DNA of 64,000 nucleotides. It comes from Bimastos eiseni (lineage: Eukaryota > Annelida > Clitellata > Crassiclitellata > Lumbricidae). The stretch is from contig OY365814.1 of the NCBI GenBank assembly GCA_959347315.1, positions 30,296,808 through 30,360,807 on the forward strand, in the 5' to 3' direction. The notes under the pieces are model-generated. The model was not told the origin of the DNA, did no database searches, and was given only the letters and a program-made list of their open reading frames with translations. The position numbers and the translations under genes were made by a program. This document shows positions 62,881-64,000 of the stretch, piece after piece (position 1 is the stretch's first letter; the number at the start of each line of letters is the position of its first letter).

Positions 62881-63275
62881 CTTCCTCCTCCTACTCTTCC
62901 TCCTTCTACTCTTCCTCCTCCTACTCTTCCTCCTCCTACTCTTCCTCCTCCTACTCTTCCTCCTCCTACTCTTCCTCCTTCTACTCTTCCTCCTCCTACT
63001 CTTCCTCCTCCTACTCTTCCTCCTCCTACTCTTCCTCCTCCTACTCTTCCTCCTCCTACTCTTCCTCCTCCTACTCTTCCTCCTCCTACTCTTCCTCCTC
63101 CTACTCTTCCTCCTCCTACTCTTCCTCCTCCTACTCTTCCTCCTCCTACTCTTCCTCCTTCTACTCTTCCTCCTCCTACTCTTCCTCCTCCTACTCTTCC
63201 TCCTCCTACTCTTCCTCCTCCTACTCTTCCTCCTCCTACTCTTCCTCCTCCTACTCTTCCTCCTCCTACTCTTCC
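62880..63275. repeat. 15-bp pyrimidine minisatellite, about 26 copies
   Basis: Unit tcctcctcctactct with a few tcctccttctactct variants. Confidence 0.95.
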
Positions 63276-63489
63276 TCCTCCTCCTCCGTTCGTCAGTTGA
63301 TGTCGTTCGATGACGTCGTTAGTCTTGTGGGTCGTCGTGAGACAGGTGTGCTATTGATGATGATGTGACGTTGAACGTGGTTTCGATTCATTGTGTCACC
63401 GCAGGACATGACGTCTGCTGCTGTGGCAGAGAAAAAACACACAAACACAATTATAGGCATATACAGTATATAGGCCTACGTATAAAATC

Positions 63490-63800
63490 CATATTCATAT
63501 ATATATATATATCCATATATATATATATATATATATGAATTCATTTACGTGATGTATCACCATCATGACCACGCTTTTCCATCCATTCATGTACATATAA
63601 ATTATAAAGGATATATATACATATTATGTATATATTTATATATATATGTGCGCATAGATACATCGTAGTAAATGCGTACAAATGCACATGAGTGTGTGTG
63701 TATGTGTGCGTGTGTGTATGTGTGCGTGTGTGTGTGTGCTGCATTCGCTTGTTGTTTTTATACATTTACATATATATACTATATATATATATATATATGT
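63490..63800. repeat. (TA)n and (GT)n simple repeats
   Basis: TATA tracts at 63496-63537 and 63775-63798, GTGT at 63690-63742. Confidence 0.9.
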
Positions 63801-64000
63801 ATAAAAACAACAATGCGTGTATGCACAAATACAATACTGCTATTAAGAAGAACTTGAACCTGTGTTAGTGTGGACGAGAGAAACGACTCATACAGATTCT
63901 GAGCATAGCCATTGTAATTTGTGGAGGCGCTATATATATATGGTGCAAATGAATGAAAGATTGAATGAATTAATTAGAGCCAATGCACTTACATATTTAG

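Overview
This is metazoan nuclear DNA, most likely from an invertebrate. Evidence: a multi-exon gene with GT..AG introns, decayed LINEs, tRNA-derived SINEs, a hAT DNA transposon, many micro- and minisatellites and a 200-base assembly gap (3731-3930). No operons, ribosome binding sites, rRNA or tRNA genes, or CRISPR were seen. The phylum cannot be fixed from the sequence alone.

The one host gene I recognise with confidence is a cytohesin (Sec7-PH Arf exchange factor) on the minus strand. Nine exons from 42221 down to 23960 join in phase. They encode the segment before Sec7, the Sec7 domain with its glutamic finger, and the PH domain in its two-glycine form. A small candidate first exon (48335-48396) has a good start context, a good donor and matching phase, but would give a protein without the usual coiled coil. 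The last PH exon (23960-24030) carries a one-base insertion relative to the expected frame, and the final polybasic exon was not found. The introns hold most of the satellite DNA of the window, including a 156-bp higher-order repeat, a 15-bp-arm hairpin and a nest of LINE copies.

A second possible minus-strand gene (19294 to 10872) is suggested by two related coiled-coil exons and one short exon, all in compatible phase 1. Its function is unknown. A third possible coding exon lies at 61389-62006, next to an NRF1-like site.

Mobile DNA by region: 0.2-0.8 kb, LINE RT fossil (minus). 1-10 kb, dispersed LINE/SINE 3' tails and a LINE 3' end at 8.2-8.8 kb. 35-39 kb, an RNase H-bearing LINE present in both orientations, with a 29-bp perfect palindrome and two ~500-bp repeat copies. 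42.7-45.5 kb, two head-to-tail copies of a non-LTR retrotransposon with a C-terminal nuclease-like domain, bordered by trinucleotide microsatellites. 51.4-53.85 kb, a 2442-bp hAT element with perfect 15-bp inverted repeats, a perfect 8-bp target duplication and one in-frame stop in the transposase, inserted in a LINE fossil. 59.1-59.4 kb, a 300-bp non-autonomous hAT-like element inside a CAT microsatellite.

Tandem arrays of note: 35 identical copies of a 12-mer (18489-18908), a 28-bp minisatellite decaying in one direction (19520-20092), a 15-bp pyrimidine array (62880-63275) and several degenerate arrays at 15.9, 17.2 and 23.1 kb. All calls come from reading the sequence by eye; no search or alignment was run.
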